NCBI RefSeq assembly: GCF_016632335.1
Contig: NZ_JAEPBG010000002.1
Coordinates: 648,768 to 712,767, forward strand
DNA from: Noviherbaspirillum pedocola
GTDB taxonomy: Bacteria > Pseudomonadota > Gammaproteobacteria > Burkholderiales > Burkholderiaceae_D
Reading direction: 5' to 3'
Length of the DNA stretch: 64,000 nucleotides
Made by a program: the position numbers and the translations under genes. The stretch's first letter is position 1; each line of letters starts with the position of its first letter. A model generated the notes under the pieces. That model saw only the letters and a list, made by a program, of their open reading frames with translations, searched no databases and was not told the DNA's origin. Below, one piece after another: positions 18,981 through 29,173 of the stretch.

Positions 18981-19556
18981 ATGGAACAGAAAGCCACCTT
19001 CCGCGACATGCAGGACGGTACCGCGGAAGACTGGAGCATCATTGGTCGCGAATTCCGCGCCTATTCGGCGGCGCTGCCCGACCGCGTGCTGGCGCATCTG
19101 CGCGTGCTCGAAGGGGATTGCGGCGGCTTCCCGGTGGACCGGCTCACGCACAGCCTGCAGACCGCGACCCGCGCGCATCGCGACGGCAAGGATGAGGAAT
19201 ACGTGATCTGCGCGCTGCTGCACGACATCGGCGACACCCTCGGCAGCTACAACCACCCGGACATTGCGGCTGCAATCCTTAAGCCCTTCGTCAGCCGTGA
19301 AAACCATGAGATGGTGGAAAAGCATGGCATCTTCCAGGGCTATTACTTCTTCCACCACCTGGGCCTGAATCGCAACCTGCGTGATGCCTTCGAAGGACAG
19401 CCAGTCTACGAACGCACGCTGGAGTTCTGCGAGAAATACGATGCGCCGGCCTTCGACCCCGACTACGACACCCTGCCGTTGTCGTTCTTCGAACCGATGT
19501 TGCGGCGCGTAATGGCCAAGCCAAAAAACTCGATTTATCGCGCTGACTCCGAATAG
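18981..19556 (+). CDS. HD-domain phosphohydrolase-like protein
   Basis: 191 aa. The HD metal-binding motif is visible as LTHSLQTATRAHRDG, then CALLHDIGDTLG with the His-Asp pair, followed by further His residues (NHPDIAAAIL, NHEMVEKHG). This matches the gamma-butyrobetaine-dioxygenase-like/PhnZ-type group of small HD proteins, some of which are oxygenases with a mixed-valent di-iron site and not phosphohydrolases. The start at 18981 has GAGAGGAG six bases upstream and excludes the REP-derived frame. It sits between the aldolase and acyl-CoA ligase genes, which supports a metabolic role. Substrate not predictable. Confidence 0.8.
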   Translation: MEQKATFRDMQDGTAEDWSIIGREFRAYSAALPDRVLAHLRVLEGDCGGFPVDRLTHSLQTATRAHRDGKDEEYVICALLHDIGDTLGSYNHPDIAAAILKPFVSRENHEMVEKHGIFQGYYFFHHLGLNRNLRDAFEGQPVYERTLEFCEKYDAPAFDPDYDTLPLSFFEPMLRRVMAKPKNSIYRADSE

Positions 19557-19669
19557 AAGGGGTGCCTGTCTTCTGATTGTGCGGCGCAACGTCGAAAGTC
19601 GTTGACCGGTATAGCACGACCGTACAGAATTGGTTGCCTTTGAAACAACCAATATTCAGGAGACAGGCA

Positions 19670-21334
19670 ATGCAGGAATACCCGAGGAGCCCGGTCATGG
19701 GCCAGATGATGAGCCAGCCCCTGCTCATCTCGAACATCATCCGGCATGCCGACCGCTACTTCGGCAACAACGAAATCGTGTCGCGCCGGGTCGAGGGCGA
19801 CATACACCGCTATACCTACCGCGACTGCCACCGCCGCGCGCGCCAGCTGGCCAATGCGCTGAAGGACCTTGGCGTGAAGATGGGCGACCGGGTCGCCACG
19901 CTGGCATGGAATGGCTACCGCCACCTCGAAGCGTATTACGCAGTTTCTGGCTCGGGCGCGGTGCTGCATACGATGAATCCGCGGCTGCATCCCGACCAGA
20001 TCGCCTACATCGCCAATCACGCGGAAGACCAGTACCTGCTGTTCGAACTGACTTTCCTGCCGCTGATCGAAGCCGTGGCATCGCAGTGCAAGACCATCAA
20101 GGGCTTCATCCTCCTGTCCGACCGCGACCGCATGCCGGCCGGCAGCAAGATCCCGAACCTGATGTGCTACGAAGATCTGGTTGAAGCCGCAAGCCCGGAC
20201 TACGACTGGCCGCAGTTCGACGAAGATTCCGCTTCCAGCCTGTGCTACACCTCAGGCACCACCGGCAATCCGAAGGGCGCGCTGTATTCGCATCGCTCGA
20301 CCCTGCTGCATTCCTATGCGTCCGCGATGCCGGATGCGCTGAACGTTTCTTCGCGCGACACCGTGCTGCCGGTAGTACCGATGTTCCATGTGAACGCCTG
20401 GGGCCTGCCGTATTCGGTGCCGCTGACCGGCGCGAAGCTGGTCTTCCCCGGCCCGGCGCTGGATGGCAAGTCGCTCTACGAGCTGTTCGAAGCCGAAGGC
20501 GTGACCTTCTCCGCCGGCGTGCCCACGGTCTGGCTCGGCCTGCTGAACCACGTGGCGCAGAACAACCTGAAGTTTTCCAGTTTCAAGCGCACCGTCATCG
20601 GCGGCTCGGCCTGCCCGCCGGCGATGATGAAGACGCTCAACGACAAATACGGCGTCGAAGTCGTGCATGCCTGGGGCATGACTGAGATGTCGCCGCTGGG
20701 CACTACCTGCACGCTACAGTCGCATCACATGACGCTGCCGCATGAGCAGCAACAGGCGCTGCTGGAAAAGCAGGGCCATGTGATCTTTGGCGTGGACATG
20801 AAGATCGTCGACGACGCCGGAGACGAATTGCCCTGGGATGGCAAGACCTACGGCAACCTGCTGGTGAAGGGGCCGTGGATCATCAACAGCTACTTCAAGA
20901 ACGAGGGCGGCAACGTGCTCGAGGATGGCTGGTTCCCGACCGGCGACGTGGCCACCATCGATGCCGATGGCTACATGCAGATCACCGACCGCAGCAAGGA
21001 CGTCATCAAGTCCGGCGGCGAATGGATAGGCTCGATCGATCTGGAAAACATAGCGATGGCGCATCCGGCCGTGCTGCAGGCGGCCTGCATCGGCGTGTTC
21101 CATCCGAAGTGGGATGAGCGGCCGCTGCTGGTCGTGGTGCGGCGTCCCGGCATGGATGTCAGTCGCGAGGAACTGCTGGCCTTCTATGAAGGCAAGATCG
21201 CGAAATGGTGGACGCCGGACGACGTGGCCTTCATCGATGCGCTGCCGATAGGCGCCACCGGCAAGATATTGAAGAACCGCATACGCGAAACCTTCAAGGA
21301 TCATGTGCTTCCGGGTGCGGCTGCTTCCGCATAA
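19670..21334 (+). CDS. AMP-forming acyl-CoA synthetase (DmdB-like / medium-long chain fatty acid)
   Basis: 554 aa adenylate-forming enzyme that makes acyl-AMP and then acyl-CoA. The P-loop-like motif [17 protein letters not shown] lies near 190-206; [13 protein letters not shown] and the hinge region [14 protein letters not shown] follow, and the C-terminal catalytic Lys lies in [13 protein letters not shown]. The opening [22 protein letters not shown] resembles 3-methylmercaptopropionyl-CoA ligase (DmdB) and related medium-chain ligases. The start at 19670 has CAGGAGAC upstream; the earlier in-frame ATG does not. Upstream of the liv operon, so it probably activates an acid taken up or produced in the same pathway as FadB. 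Confidence 0.9.
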   Translation: MQEYPRSPVMGQMMSQPLLISNIIRHADRYFGNNEIVSRRVEGDIHRYTYRDCHRRARQLANALKDLGVKMGDRVATLAWNGYRHLEAYYAVSGSGAVLHTMNPRLHPDQIAYIANHAEDQYLLFELTFLPLIEAVASQCKTIKGFILLSDRDRMPAGSKIPNLMCYEDLVEAASPDYDWPQFDEDSASSLCYTSGTTGNPKGALYSHRSTLLHSYASAMPDALNVSSRDTVLPVVPMFHVNAWGLPYSVPLTGAKLVFPGPALDGKSLYELFEAEGVTFSAGVPTVWLGLLNHVAQNNLKFSSFKRTVIGGSACPPAMMKTLNDKYGVEVVHAWGMTEMSPLGTTCTLQSHHMTLPHEQQQALLEKQGHVIFGVDMKIVDDAGDELPWDGKTYGNLLVKGPWIINSYFKNEGGNVLEDGWFPTGDVATIDADGYMQITDRSKDVIKSGGEWIGSIDLENIAMAHPAVLQAACIGVFHPKWDERPLLVVVRRPGMDVSREELLAFYEGKIAKWWTPDDVAFIDALPIGATGKILKNRIRETFKDHVLPGAAASA

Positions 21335-21408
21335 TCCATTGGCGCTTTACAAGCATGCAGGGCGCCGATATAGTCGTTTCACAAAAACTATCAATACACG
21401 GAGACAAC

Positions 21409-21474
21409 ATGAGCACCTACGCGCACCCCGCCATGCCGACGCGAACGCGTCGCAGCATGCGCTTCGCTTCATGA
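21409..21474 (+). CDS. 21-residue open frame in the liv leader
   Basis: The 316-base space 21335-21650 holds no larger gene. Within it an ATG at 21409 has CACGGAGAC six bases upstream and reads 21 residues, basic at the end (TRTRRSMRFAS), to a TGA at 21472. It contains the short palindrome GACGCGAACGCGTC. It could be a leader peptide for livH or the remnant of a lost gene; nothing else supports it. Confidence 0.3.
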   Translation: MSTYAHPAMPTRTRRSMRFAS

Positions 21475-21650
21475 GGCCATGACCCCGGCGGCGGCCGTCC
21501 AGTTCCACTGCAATCTTCCCGACCGCCGCCGCACAGACTCTCAGCCAGCCGCGCGTCATTTCCGCACCTTGTGCAAATGGCGCGTCCATGAACGCCTTGC
21601 GATCCGCATGGCGTCATCGATGAAGTCGCACACGGAAAGGGAAACAGTCG

Positions 21651-22598
21651 GTGGAATTCACGCTTATCACCCTGCTCAACGGCCTGGCTTACGGGCTTCT
21701 GCTGTTCATGCTGTCTTCGGGGCTGACGCTGATCTTCAGCATGATGGGAGTGCTGAACTTCGCGCATGCCAGCTTTTACATGCTGGGCGCCTACTTCGCG
21801 TACACCATCAGCGCCAAGATCGGCTTCTGGCCGGCGCTGGTCGTAGCGCCATTGCTGGTGGGCGCGGTCGGCGCCGTGATCGAGCGCTACGGTCTGCGCT
21901 CGGTCCATAAATACGGGCACATTCCCGAGCTGCTGTTCACCTTCGGACTTTCCTATGTCATCGTCGAGCTGGTGCAGCTGGTCTGGGGCAGGGCGGCGGT
22001 GAATTACCAGGTGCCGCCGTCGCTTGAAGGTCCGCTGTTCACGCTCTTCACCACGACCTTTCCGATCTACCGCGGCTTCATGATGCTGATTGCGCTGCTG
22101 ATGCTCGTGTCCATCTACCTGATGCTGACCAAGACCCGCATCGGGCTGGTGATCCAGGCGGCGCTGACGCATCCGGATGCGGTCGAGGCGCTTGGCCACA
22201 ATGTGCCGCGGGTGTTCATGCTGGTCTTCGGCGGCGGTTGCGCGCTGGCTGGCCTTGCCGGCGTCATCGGCGGCAATGCCTTCGTCACCGAGCCCGGCAT
22301 GGCTGCCACCGTGGGCAGCATCATCTTCGTGGTCGTCGTGGTGGGCGGCATGGGCTCGCTGGTCGGCGCGCTGGTGGCTTCGCTGCTGATCGGCATCATC
22401 CAGACCTTCGCGGTGGCGCTGGATTATTCGATGGCCAGCGTGTTCAACGCGATCGGCATGGCCATCGGTCCAGGCACGCCAGGGTACTCGCTGCTCGGGC
22501 TGACGATCTCGCAGACCGCGCCCATCCTGCCTTACCTGTTCCTGGTGTTGATCTTGATCTTCCGGCCGCGCGGCCTGATGGGTACGAGGGAGGGATGA
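21651..22598 (+). CDS. livH: branched-chain amino acid ABC transporter permease LivH
   Basis: 315 aa inner-membrane permease with eight or so hydrophobic segments. It carries GLTLIFSMMGVLNFAHASFY near the start and VVVVGGMGSLVGALVASLLIG later, both signatures of LivH. It starts with GTG at 21651, preceded by GGAAAGGGAAAC. Its stop overlaps livM (ATGA at 22595-22598). First of livHMGF, followed by livK, a full ABC importer of hydrophobic amino acids or related carboxylic compounds. The acyl-CoA ligase upstream suggests the substrate might be an acid and not an amino acid. Confidence 0.93.
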   Translation: MEFTLITLLNGLAYGLLLFMLSSGLTLIFSMMGVLNFAHASFYMLGAYFAYTISAKIGFWPALVVAPLLVGAVGAVIERYGLRSVHKYGHIPELLFTFGLSYVIVELVQLVWGRAAVNYQVPPSLEGPLFTLFTTTFPIYRGFMMLIALLMLVSIYLMLTKTRIGLVIQAALTHPDAVEALGHNVPRVFMLVFGGGCALAGLAGVIGGNAFVTEPGMAATVGSIIFVVVVVGGMGSLVGALVASLLIGIIQTFAVALDYSMASVFNAIGMAIGPGTPGYSLLGLTISQTAPILPYLFLVLILIFRPRGLMGTREG

Positions 22599-23905
22599 TG
22601 GAAGTGATGAATACCGCTACCCGCAGCAGCGTGAAGTTCCAGCCCTTCAATCTCGGGCGCTGGCTGATCTGGTCCCTGTTTGCGCTGCTGCTGATTGTCG
22701 CGCCGCTGGTCTTCAACAAGGGCGCGTCGCTATCGCTGTTGTGTCAGATGGGCACGGTGATGATCTTCGGCCTTTCCTACAACATGCTTCTTGGACAGGG
22801 CGGCATGCTGTCCTTTGGCCACGCGGTGTACTCTGGCCTCGGCGCCTACTTCGCCATCCATGCGATGAACATGGTTACGGCCGGCCAGTTCGCCCTGCCG
22901 GTCACGTTGATCCCTCTGGTCGGCGGCATATTCGGCATGCTCTTCGGCGTACTGTTCGGTTACGTCATTACAAAGAAGTCAGGCACAACCTTTTCGATGA
23001 TCACGCTGGGCATCGTCGAACTGGTCTCGGCCTGCTCGCTGATGTTCCCTGACTTCTTCGGCGGTGAAGGCGGTATCTCGACCAACCGCGTCATCGGCGC
23101 GCCGGTAATGGGCATCTCTTATGGTCCGCAGATCCAGGTCTATTACCTGATCGCCTTCTGGCTCTTCATCGCCACCGTCGGCATGTATGCGTTCACGCAG
23201 ACGCCGCTGGGCCGTATCATCAACGCGGTGCGCGACAATCCCGAGCGGGTCGAGTTCATCGGCTACGACACCCACTGGGTGCGCTACATGGTGGTCATCC
23301 TCTCGGCCTTCTTCGCCGGCATCTCGGGCGGGCTCGCGGCGATCAACTTCGAGATCGTCACCGCCGAGAACGTCAGCGCGATCCGCTCCGGCGCGATCCT
23401 GCTGTTCACCTTCATCGGTGGCATCGGCTTCTTCTTCGGCCCCCTGATCGGCGCGGTAATCGGTGTGTTCCTCACGGTGCTGCTGTCCGACTTCACCAAG
23501 GCCTGGCAACTGTACCTGGGCGTGTTCTTCATCGTGATCGTGATGTATGCGCCGGGCGGGGTGGCCAGCATCCTCATGATGAATGTGCGCCTGCTGAAGT
23601 ATCACCGTTTTCATCGCGTGTGGCGGTCTATGGCGGGGATGGTCGGCGCAACGCTGCTGGTTTGCCTGGGCGTCGTGATGATGGTCGAGATGCTGTATCA
23701 CCTGACCCTGAACGCGGCCAATGGTCCGCAGATGCAGCGCTTCGGCCAGGTCATCGATACCTCGGCGGCGCTGCCATGGATCGTCGCCTTCGCGCTGGCC
23801 GCCATCGGCGCGCTGCTGTTCTGGCGCATCAAGCCGATATTCCGGCATGCCTGGGATGGCGCCAATATCGAAATCGAGGAACAGCTGCGCAAGGAGGGAG
23901 CATGA
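22595..23905 (+). CDS. livM: branched-chain amino acid ABC transporter permease LivM
   Basis: 436 aa second permease of the importer. Typical segments: GLSYNMLLGQGGMLSFGHAVY (first helices) and NAVRDNPERVEFIGYDTHWVRY, the conserved cytoplasmic loop that contacts the ATPase. The start at 22595 overlaps the livH stop by four bases; the frame upstream of that is a shadow within livH. The C-terminal 90 residues add one or two extra hydrophobic segments (about 340-425), making this protein longer than the usual 320-360 aa, as also seen in some Burkholderiales. Confidence 0.93.
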   Translation: MMEVMNTATRSSVKFQPFNLGRWLIWSLFALLLIVAPLVFNKGASLSLLCQMGTVMIFGLSYNMLLGQGGMLSFGHAVYSGLGAYFAIHAMNMVTAGQFALPVTLIPLVGGIFGMLFGVLFGYVITKKSGTTFSMITLGIVELVSACSLMFPDFFGGEGGISTNRVIGAPVMGISYGPQIQVYYLIAFWLFIATVGMYAFTQTPLGRIINAVRDNPERVEFIGYDTHWVRYMVVILSAFFAGISGGLAAINFEIVTAENVSAIRSGAILLFTFIGGIGFFFGPLIGAVIGVFLTVLLSDFTKAWQLYLGVFFIVIVMYAPGGVASILMMNVRLLKYHRFHRVWRSMAGMVGATLLVCLGVVMMVEMLYHLTLNAANGPQMQRFGQVIDTSAALPWIVAFALAAIGALLFWRIKPIFRHAWDGANIEIEEQLRKEGA

Positions 23906-24663
23906 GCGAGCTTGCGGTCGAGTTGAAGGATGTCAGGAAGGCCTTCGGCCGCGCCGAGATCATACGCGGTGCGAACCTGCAGGTGCCGAAGGGCCAGCGC
24001 TACGCGATCATCGGGCCCAACGGCGCCGGCAAGTCCACGCTGTTTAACCTGATCTCGGGACGCTTCGGCGTCTCTTCCGGCGATATCCTGTTGAATGGCG
24101 CGAGCATCAATGGCCTGAAGCCTTTCGAGATCAATCGGCGCGGGCTGTCGCGCAGCTTCCAGATCACCAACATCTTCCATCGGCTGTCGGTGTATGAAAA
24201 CCTGCGTTGTGCGGTGCTCTGGTCGCTCGGCTATCGCTATTCGTTCTGGCAGCGGCTCAACGGCCTGCGCGATGCGCACGAGCGCGCCGAGATGGTGCTC
24301 GAGCAGATTGGTCTGCGGCGCCGGCGCGACGTCGCGGCGGGACTATTAACCTATGCCGAGCAGCGTGCGCTGGAGATCGGCGTCACCATCGCCGGCGGCG
24401 CCGAGGTGATCCTGCTGGATGAGCCGACCGCGGGCATGAGCCGCTCGGAATCGGACCATGCGGTGGAGTTGATCCGCCGCGTGACCGAGGGCAAGACCCT
24501 CCTGATGGTCGAGCATGACATGAGCGTGGTGTTCGGCCTGGCCGACAAGATCGCGGTGGTGGTCTATGGCGAAGTGATCGCCTGCGACACACCGGCCAAT
24601 ATCCGCGCCAATGCGCGGGTGCAGGAAGCATATCTTGGCGGCCATGCGCCGGTGGAGGCATAG
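23902..24663 (+). CDS. livG: branched-chain amino acid ABC transporter ATPase LivG
   Basis: 253 aa ATP-binding subunit. Walker A is GPNGAGKST (about 39-47), the signature region is atypical (LLTYAEQRALEIG in place of LSGGQQ), and Walker B is VILLDEPTAGMS, with the switch His in MVEHDMSVVF. LivG proteins often have YGQQR/YAEQR at the signature, so this is normal for the family. Overlaps the livM stop as ATGA and is followed two bases later by livF. Confidence 0.94.
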   Translation: MSELAVELKDVRKAFGRAEIIRGANLQVPKGQRYAIIGPNGAGKSTLFNLISGRFGVSSGDILLNGASINGLKPFEINRRGLSRSFQITNIFHRLSVYENLRCAVLWSLGYRYSFWQRLNGLRDAHERAEMVLEQIGLRRRRDVAAGLLTYAEQRALEIGVTIAGGAEVILLDEPTAGMSRSESDHAVELIRRVTEGKTLLMVEHDMSVVFGLADKIAVVVYGEVIACDTPANIRANARVQEAYLGGHAPVEA

Positions 24664-24665
24664 GA

Positions 24666-25367
24666 ATGAGCGCAATGCTGGAGATAGCCGATCTGCATGC
24701 CTACTACGGCAAGAGCCATGTGCTGCATGGCGTGGACATGCATGTGGGCGAGGGCGAGATCGTCAGCCTGCTGGGCCGCAACGGCGTGGGCCGTTCGACC
24801 ACGGTGAAGGCGGCAATGGGACAGGTAACGGCGACCGGGTCGATACGCTTCAAGGGGGAACAGATCCTCGGGGAGAAAGCGTTTCGCATCGCCTGGAAGG
24901 GCCTGGGCTATGTGCCGGAGAATCGCGACATCTTCCCGACGCTGACGGTTGAGCAGAACTTGCTGCTCGGCGAGAAGAAGGGGAAACGTTCGCGCTGGAC
25001 GCTTGCCGACATGTACCGCATGTTTCCGCGGCTGGAAGAACGCCGCAATACCGCCGCCGGCGTGCTTTCGGGCGGCGAGCAGCAGATGCTGACTCTGTGC
25101 CGCACGCTGATGGGCGACCCGGACCTGATCATGATCGACGAGCCGACCGAAGGGCTGGCGCCGAAGATCGTCGACTTGGTTGCCGAATATCTGAACACGT
25201 TGAAGAGCCGCGGCATCTCGGTGCTGCTGGTCGAGCAGAAGCTGGCGATCGCGCTGGAGATCTCGCAGCGGGTGTATGTGATGGGACACGGCGCGATCGT
25301 GTTCGAAGGCACGCCGGCGGAGCTGCGCGCCAATGAGGCGATCAGGAAGGAATGGCTGGAGGTGTAG
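24666..25367 (+). CDS. livF: branched-chain amino acid ABC transporter ATPase LivF
   Basis: 233 aa ATP-binding subunit. The signature LSGGEQQML and Walker B LIMIDEPTEGLAP are standard, as is the switch region LLVEQKLAIAL. Walker A reads GRNGVGRST (residues 37-45), so the near-invariant Lys is Arg43; the codon is CGT and clear in the sequence. The rest of the protein is intact, which argues against decay. The stop codon TAG (25365-25367) is part of the GTAG end of a REP pair. Confidence 0.92.
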   Translation: MSAMLEIADLHAYYGKSHVLHGVDMHVGEGEIVSLLGRNGVGRSTTVKAAMGQVTATGSIRFKGEQILGEKAFRIAWKGLGYVPENRDIFPTLTVEQNLLLGEKKGKRSRWTLADMYRMFPRLEERRNTAAGVLSGGEQQMLTLCRTLMGDPDLIMIDEPTEGLAPKIVDLVAEYLNTLKSRGISVLLVEQKLAIALEISQRVYVMGHGAIVFEGTPAELRANEAIRKEWLEV

Positions 25368-25440
25368 GTTGGGCTGGAAAGCCCAACGTGCATATCCGCG
25401 GGCCACCGATGTCGATGTTGGGCTTGCCAGCCCAACCTAC
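25364..25440. repeat. REP pair (BIME), GTAG type, copy 3
   Basis: GTAG then GTTGGGCTGGAAAGCCCAAC, about 29 bases of spacer and the inverted partner GTTGGGCTTGCCAGCCCAAC ending CTAC. Both hairpins are perfect in the stem. It overlaps the livF stop codon and separates livF from livK. Confidence 0.85.
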
Positions 25441-25541
25441 ACATGGATTCATGGATGCATCAGGGTCGTGCGCCTTCGCGCCGCAGAGCGCTTGGGCAAC
25501 CGGAGGGTAGTGGTAGTCAAATCAAACAGAAGGAGATAAAC

Positions 25542-26783
25542 ATGGCTTTCAAGCTTCGCTCGCTCGCACTCGCATCGCTCACTCTTGCCTGCCTGCCGCA
25601 TTTCGCGCAGGCCGAAAACGTGAAGATGGCTTTCATCGACCCGCTGTCCGGTCCGTTCGCGCCGGTTGGCACGAATATCCTGCACAGCTGGCAGTACATC
25701 GCCGATATCGCCAACAAGGACAAATGGTCGCCGGGTAACACCTTTGAGATTGTCGGCTTCGATAACAAGGCCAGCCCGCAGGAAAGCCTGACGCAGCTGC
25801 AGGCAGCCATCGATCAGGGCTATCGCTACGTCATCCAGGGCAACGGCTCGGCCGCCGGCATGGCGCTGCTGGACGCGATCAATAAGCACAACCAGCGCAA
25901 CCCCGGCAAGGAAGTCGTGTACATCAACTACGCGGCCGTGGACCCGGACATGACCAACAGCAAGTGCAGCTTCTGGCAATACCGCATCGATGCCAACTCG
26001 GACATGAAGATGGAAGCAATGACCAGCTTCATGGCGAAGAAGCCGGACATCAAGAAGGTCTACATCATCGGCCAGAACTATTCCTTCGGTCACCAGGTAA
26101 CGCGCGCGGCCAAGGAATATCTGAAGCGCAAGCGTCCGGATGTGCAGATCGTTGGCGATGATCTGCATCCGATCGGGCAGGTGAAGGATTTCTCGCCGTA
26201 CATTGCCAAGATCAAGGCTTCCGGCGCCGATACCGTCATCACCGGCAACTGGGGCGCCGACCTGGCGCTGTTGATCAAGGCCGCCAAGGATGCGGATCTG
26301 AAGGCCGATTTCTACACCTACTATGCGTCCACCACCGGCGTGCCGACCGCGATGGGTCCGTCCGGCGCGGACCGCGTCAAATACGTCGGCTACTGGAATG
26401 CGAACAATGAAGGTTTTGTCGGCCATGAGATCGTCGATGGCTTCAAGAAAAAGTACAACGACGACTACTACACAATGGCCACTTATACCGGCCTGAAAAT
26501 GCTGTCGCAGGCCTTCAACCAGGCGAAGTCCACCGACCCGGTGAAGGTTGGCTTCGCCATGGAAGGCATGAAGGTCAAGAGCCTGAACGGCGATACCGAG
26601 ATGCGCAAGACCGACCATCAGCTGCAGCAGCCGCTGTATATCGCGACCTGGGTCAAGGTCAATGGCAAGGACGTGAAATACGATCAGGAGAACACCGGCT
26701 ACGGCTGGCGTACCGACCAGAAGATTGACTCCTACGTCGCTTCGCAGCCGACCTCCTGCCAGATGAAACGTCCGGCGCAATAA
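25542..26783 (+). CDS. livK: branched-chain amino acid ABC transporter substrate-binding protein
   Basis: 413 aa periplasmic binding protein of the Leu/Ile/Val type. A signal peptide (1-24, ending HFAQA) is followed by VKMAFIDPLSGPFAPVGTN, the usual first strand and ligand loop. The start at 25542 has AGAAGGAG upstream; an in-frame ATG at 25443 has no site and reads out of the REP. It is the last gene of the liv cluster and is followed by a terminator. It may have its own promoter or be read from livHMGF through the REP. In many Burkholderiales close relatives bind aromatic or short-chain acids, so the ligand is open. Confidence 0.92.
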   Translation: MAFKLRSLALASLTLACLPHFAQAENVKMAFIDPLSGPFAPVGTNILHSWQYIADIANKDKWSPGNTFEIVGFDNKASPQESLTQLQAAIDQGYRYVIQGNGSAAGMALLDAINKHNQRNPGKEVVYINYAAVDPDMTNSKCSFWQYRIDANSDMKMEAMTSFMAKKPDIKKVYIIGQNYSFGHQVTRAAKEYLKRKRPDVQIVGDDLHPIGQVKDFSPYIAKIKASGADTVITGNWGADLALLIKAAKDADLKADFYTYYASTTGVPTAMGPSGADRVKYVGYWNANNEGFVGHEIVDGFKKKYNDDYYTMATYTGLKMLSQAFNQAKSTDPVKVGFAMEGMKVKSLNGDTEMRKTDHQLQQPLYIATWVKVNGKDVKYDQENTGYGWRTDQKIDSYVASQPTSCQMKRPAQ

Positions 26784-26837
26784 GCAGCGGCAACAGTGAG
26801 CGGAGCGTCCGCGCGCGGTATGGCGCGGACGGCCTTG

Positions 26838-26876
26838 GCGGTGCCCGGAAGCCTTGCGGGCGCCGCTATTTTTTTT
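26838..26876 (+). terminator. rho-independent terminator after livK
   Basis: A 10-bp stem GCGGTGCCCG/CGGGCGCCGC (one T-G pair; 26838-26847 and 26857-26866) with a nine-base loop is followed by TATTTTTTTT. Confidence 0.85.
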
Positions 26877-26889
26877 CGTCCGAAATAAT

Positions 26890-26897
26890 ACGATCGT
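26890..26897. promoter_or_regulatory. AT-rich leader of the fadB-type gene with palindrome ACGATCGT
   Basis: The 140 bases before 27036 are clearly more AT-rich than the surroundings. They hold the palindrome ACGATCGT (26890-26897) in a TetR-operator-like setting (AATACGATCGTTCTT), and possible -10 boxes TATAGT (26910) and TATAAC (26932). A TetR-type repressor of beta-oxidation genes could bind here; this is inference only. Confidence 0.3.
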
Positions 26898-27035
26898 TCT
26901 TTTCTGCGGTATAGTTTGGCACTGTGTTTTTTATAACGATACAAAAGCCGTATCAATGCGCACAGGCATCAAACAAGCATCAAACAAGATTCAACGAAGG
27001 CACCAATACGGGCATCAACATTTAAAGGAAGAGAC

Positions 27036-29114
27036 ATGACTGCCGAATACAAAGTCAATGGCGCGGTTGCCGTCATTACCCTCACGAATCCTCCGGTCAA
27101 TGGGCTGGGTCATTCAACCCGTGCCGGCATCGTTGACGGCATGAAGAAGGCCCTCGCCGATGACGCAGTCAAGGCAATCGTGATCACCGGCGCCGGCAAG
27201 GCCTTTTCCGGCGGCGCCGACATCCGCGAATTCAACAAGCCCGAAGCCTTTGCCGAGCCGACGCTGCACAGCGTGATCCGCGTCGTTGAAAGCTCCGAGA
27301 AGCCGGTCGTTGCGGCCATCCACAGCGTGGCCATGGGCGGCGGCCTGGAACTGGCGCTGGGCTGCCATTACCGCGTTGCCGTGCCGGGCGCGCAGATCGC
27401 GCTGCCGGAAGTCAAGCTCGGCATCCTGCCCGGCGCCGGTGGCACGCAGCGCCTGCCGCGCGTGGTTGGCCTGGAAATGGCGCTGAACATGATCGTTTCG
27501 GGCACGCCGGTGATGTCGGAAAAGCTGGCCAAAACCAAGCTGTTCGACCAGATGATCGACGGCGACCTGATGGAAGGCGCGATCGCCTTTGCCAACCGCG
27601 TCGCCGATGCGCGTCCGCTGCCGAAAGTGCGCGATATCAAGATCGACTACCCGAATTACGAAGGCTTCCTGCAGTTCTCGCGCAATACCGTGAAAGCGAT
27701 GGCGGGCCCGTACCCGGCGCCGCTGAAGTGCGTGGAAGCGGTGGCCGCCGCGGTCACCCAGAAGTTTGACGAAGGCATCAAGACCGAGCGCGAACTGTTC
27801 CTGGAACTGGTGCAGACGCCGGAATCGAAATCGCTGCGCCATGCCTTCTTCGCCGAGCGCGCCGCGAGCAAGATTCCCGATGTGCCGGCCGACACGCCGA
27901 TGCGCGAGATCAAGAGCGCCGCCGTGATCGGCGCCGGCACCATGGGCGGCGGCATTGCGATGAACTTCGCCAATGCCGGCATCCCGGTCAAGATCCTGGA
28001 AATGAAGCAGGAAGCGCTGGACCGCGGCCTGGCGACGATCCGCAAGAACTACGAAAACACGATGAAGAAGGGCAAGCTGACGCAGGAGAAGTTCGACCAG
28101 CGTCTGGGCCTGATCACTTCTACGCTCAACTATGAAGACATCGGCCAGGCCGACATCGTGGTCGAAGCCGTGTTCGAGGAAATGGGCGTCAAGGAAACCG
28201 TGTTCAAGCGGCTCGACGAAGTGATGAAGCCGGGCGCGATCCTGGCGTCGAACACGTCGACGCTGAACGTCGACAAGATCGCTTCCTTCACCAAGCGTCC
28301 GCAGGACGTGATTGGCCTGCATTTCTTCAGCCCGGCAAATGTGATGCGCCTGCTGGAAATCGTGCGCGGCGAGAAGACCGGCAAGGATGTGCTGGCCACT
28401 TCGATGGCGCTGTCCAAGAAGATCAAGAAGGTCGGCGTGGTGTCGGGCGTGTGCGATGGCTTCATCGGCAACCGCATGATCGAGCAATACAGCCGCCAGG
28501 CCGGTTTCCTGCTGGAAGAGGGCTGCACGCCGGAGCAGGTCGACAAGGCCGTCGAGAAGTTCGGCTTTGCCATGGGCCCGTTCCGCATGGGCGATTTGGC
28601 CGGCAACGATATCGGCTGGGCAATCCGCAAGCGCCGCTATGTCGAGAAGCCGGACATCACTTATTCGAAGACTGCGGATCTGCTGTGCGAGATGGGTCGT
28701 TATGGCCAGAAGACATCGGCCGGCTGGTATGACTACAAGCCGGGCGACCGCAAGCCGTATCCGTCGCAACTCGTCAACGACATGATCATCAAGCACTCGG
28801 CCGACCTCGGCATCGAGCGCCGCAAGATCAGCGATGAAGAGATCGTCGAACGCCTGGTGTTTGCGCTGGTGAACGAGGGCGCAAAGATTCTGGAAGAGGG
28901 CATCGCGCTGCGCGCTTCAGACATCGACATGGTCTATCTGACCGGCTACGGTTTCCCGGTATTCCGCGGCGGCCCGATGTTCTATGCCGATACCGTCGGC
29001 CTGCCGAACGTCGTGATGGCGATGGAGAAGTATGCGCGCGGCCGCCATGGCGAAGCGTGGAAGCCGGCGCCCCTGCTGGCGCGCCTGGCCGCGGAAGGCA
29101 AGACCTTCAACTGA
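27036..29114 (+). CDS. bifunctional enoyl-CoA hydratase / 3-hydroxyacyl-CoA dehydrogenase (FadB/FadJ type)
   Basis: 692 aa two-function beta-oxidation enzyme. The N-terminal crotonase domain (1-190) shows [10 protein letters not shown] (oxyanion hole) and the catalytic Glu residues in [10 protein letters not shown] and [20 protein letters not shown]. The dehydrogenase begins near 295 with the NAD site [13 protein letters not shown] and continues with [15 protein letters not shown] (catalytic His) and GFIGNRM; a second C-terminal helical domain carries [16 protein letters not shown]. Length is that of the roughly 700-aa peroxisomal-type bacterial form. It is monocistronic with a strong terminator. 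It probably works with the acyl-CoA ligase and liv uptake genes upstream. Confidence 0.94.
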   Translation: MTAEYKVNGAVAVITLTNPPVNGLGHSTRAGIVDGMKKALADDAVKAIVITGAGKAFSGGADIREFNKPEAFAEPTLHSVIRVVESSEKPVVAAIHSVAMGGGLELALGCHYRVAVPGAQIALPEVKLGILPGAGGTQRLPRVVGLEMALNMIVSGTPVMSEKLAKTKLFDQMIDGDLMEGAIAFANRVADARPLPKVRDIKIDYPNYEGFLQFSRNTVKAMAGPYPAPLKCVEAVAAAVTQKFDEGIKTERELFLELVQTPESKSLRHAFFAERAASKIPDVPADTPMREIKSAAVIGAGTMGGGIAMNFANAGIPVKILEMKQEALDRGLATIRKNYENTMKKGKLTQEKFDQRLGLITSTLNYEDIGQADIVVEAVFEEMGVKETVFKRLDEVMKPGAILASNTSTLNVDKIASFTKRPQDVIGLHFFSPANVMRLLEIVRGEKTGKDVLATSMALSKKIKKVGVVSGVCDGFIGNRMIEQYSRQAGFLLEEGCTPEQVDKAVEKFGFAMGPFRMGDLAGNDIGWAIRKRRYVEKPDITYSKTADLLCEMGRYGQKTSAGWYDYKPGDRKPYPSQLVNDMIIKHSADLGIERRKISDEEIVERLVFALVNEGAKILEEGIALRASDIDMVYLTGYGFPVFRGGPMFYADTVGLPNVVMAMEKYARGRHGEAWKPAPLLARLAAEGKTFN

Positions 29115-29142
29115 TCTCAAGCGGTCGCAAGGCCTGCTACGC

Positions 29143-29173
29143 AAAGCCCGCGCATGTTGCGCGGGCTTTTTTT
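29143..29173 (+). terminator. rho-independent terminator after the FadB-type gene
   Basis: An 11-bp perfect stem AAAGCCCGCGC/GCGCGGGCTTT (29143-29153 and 29159-29169) with loop ATGTT runs into seven T. It lies 28 bases after the stop codon. Confidence 0.93.

Noticed and set aside
21432..21475. Riboswitch or attenuator in the liv leader
   Set aside because: Only a short palindrome and a 21-codon frame lacking a run of branched-chain amino acid codons.
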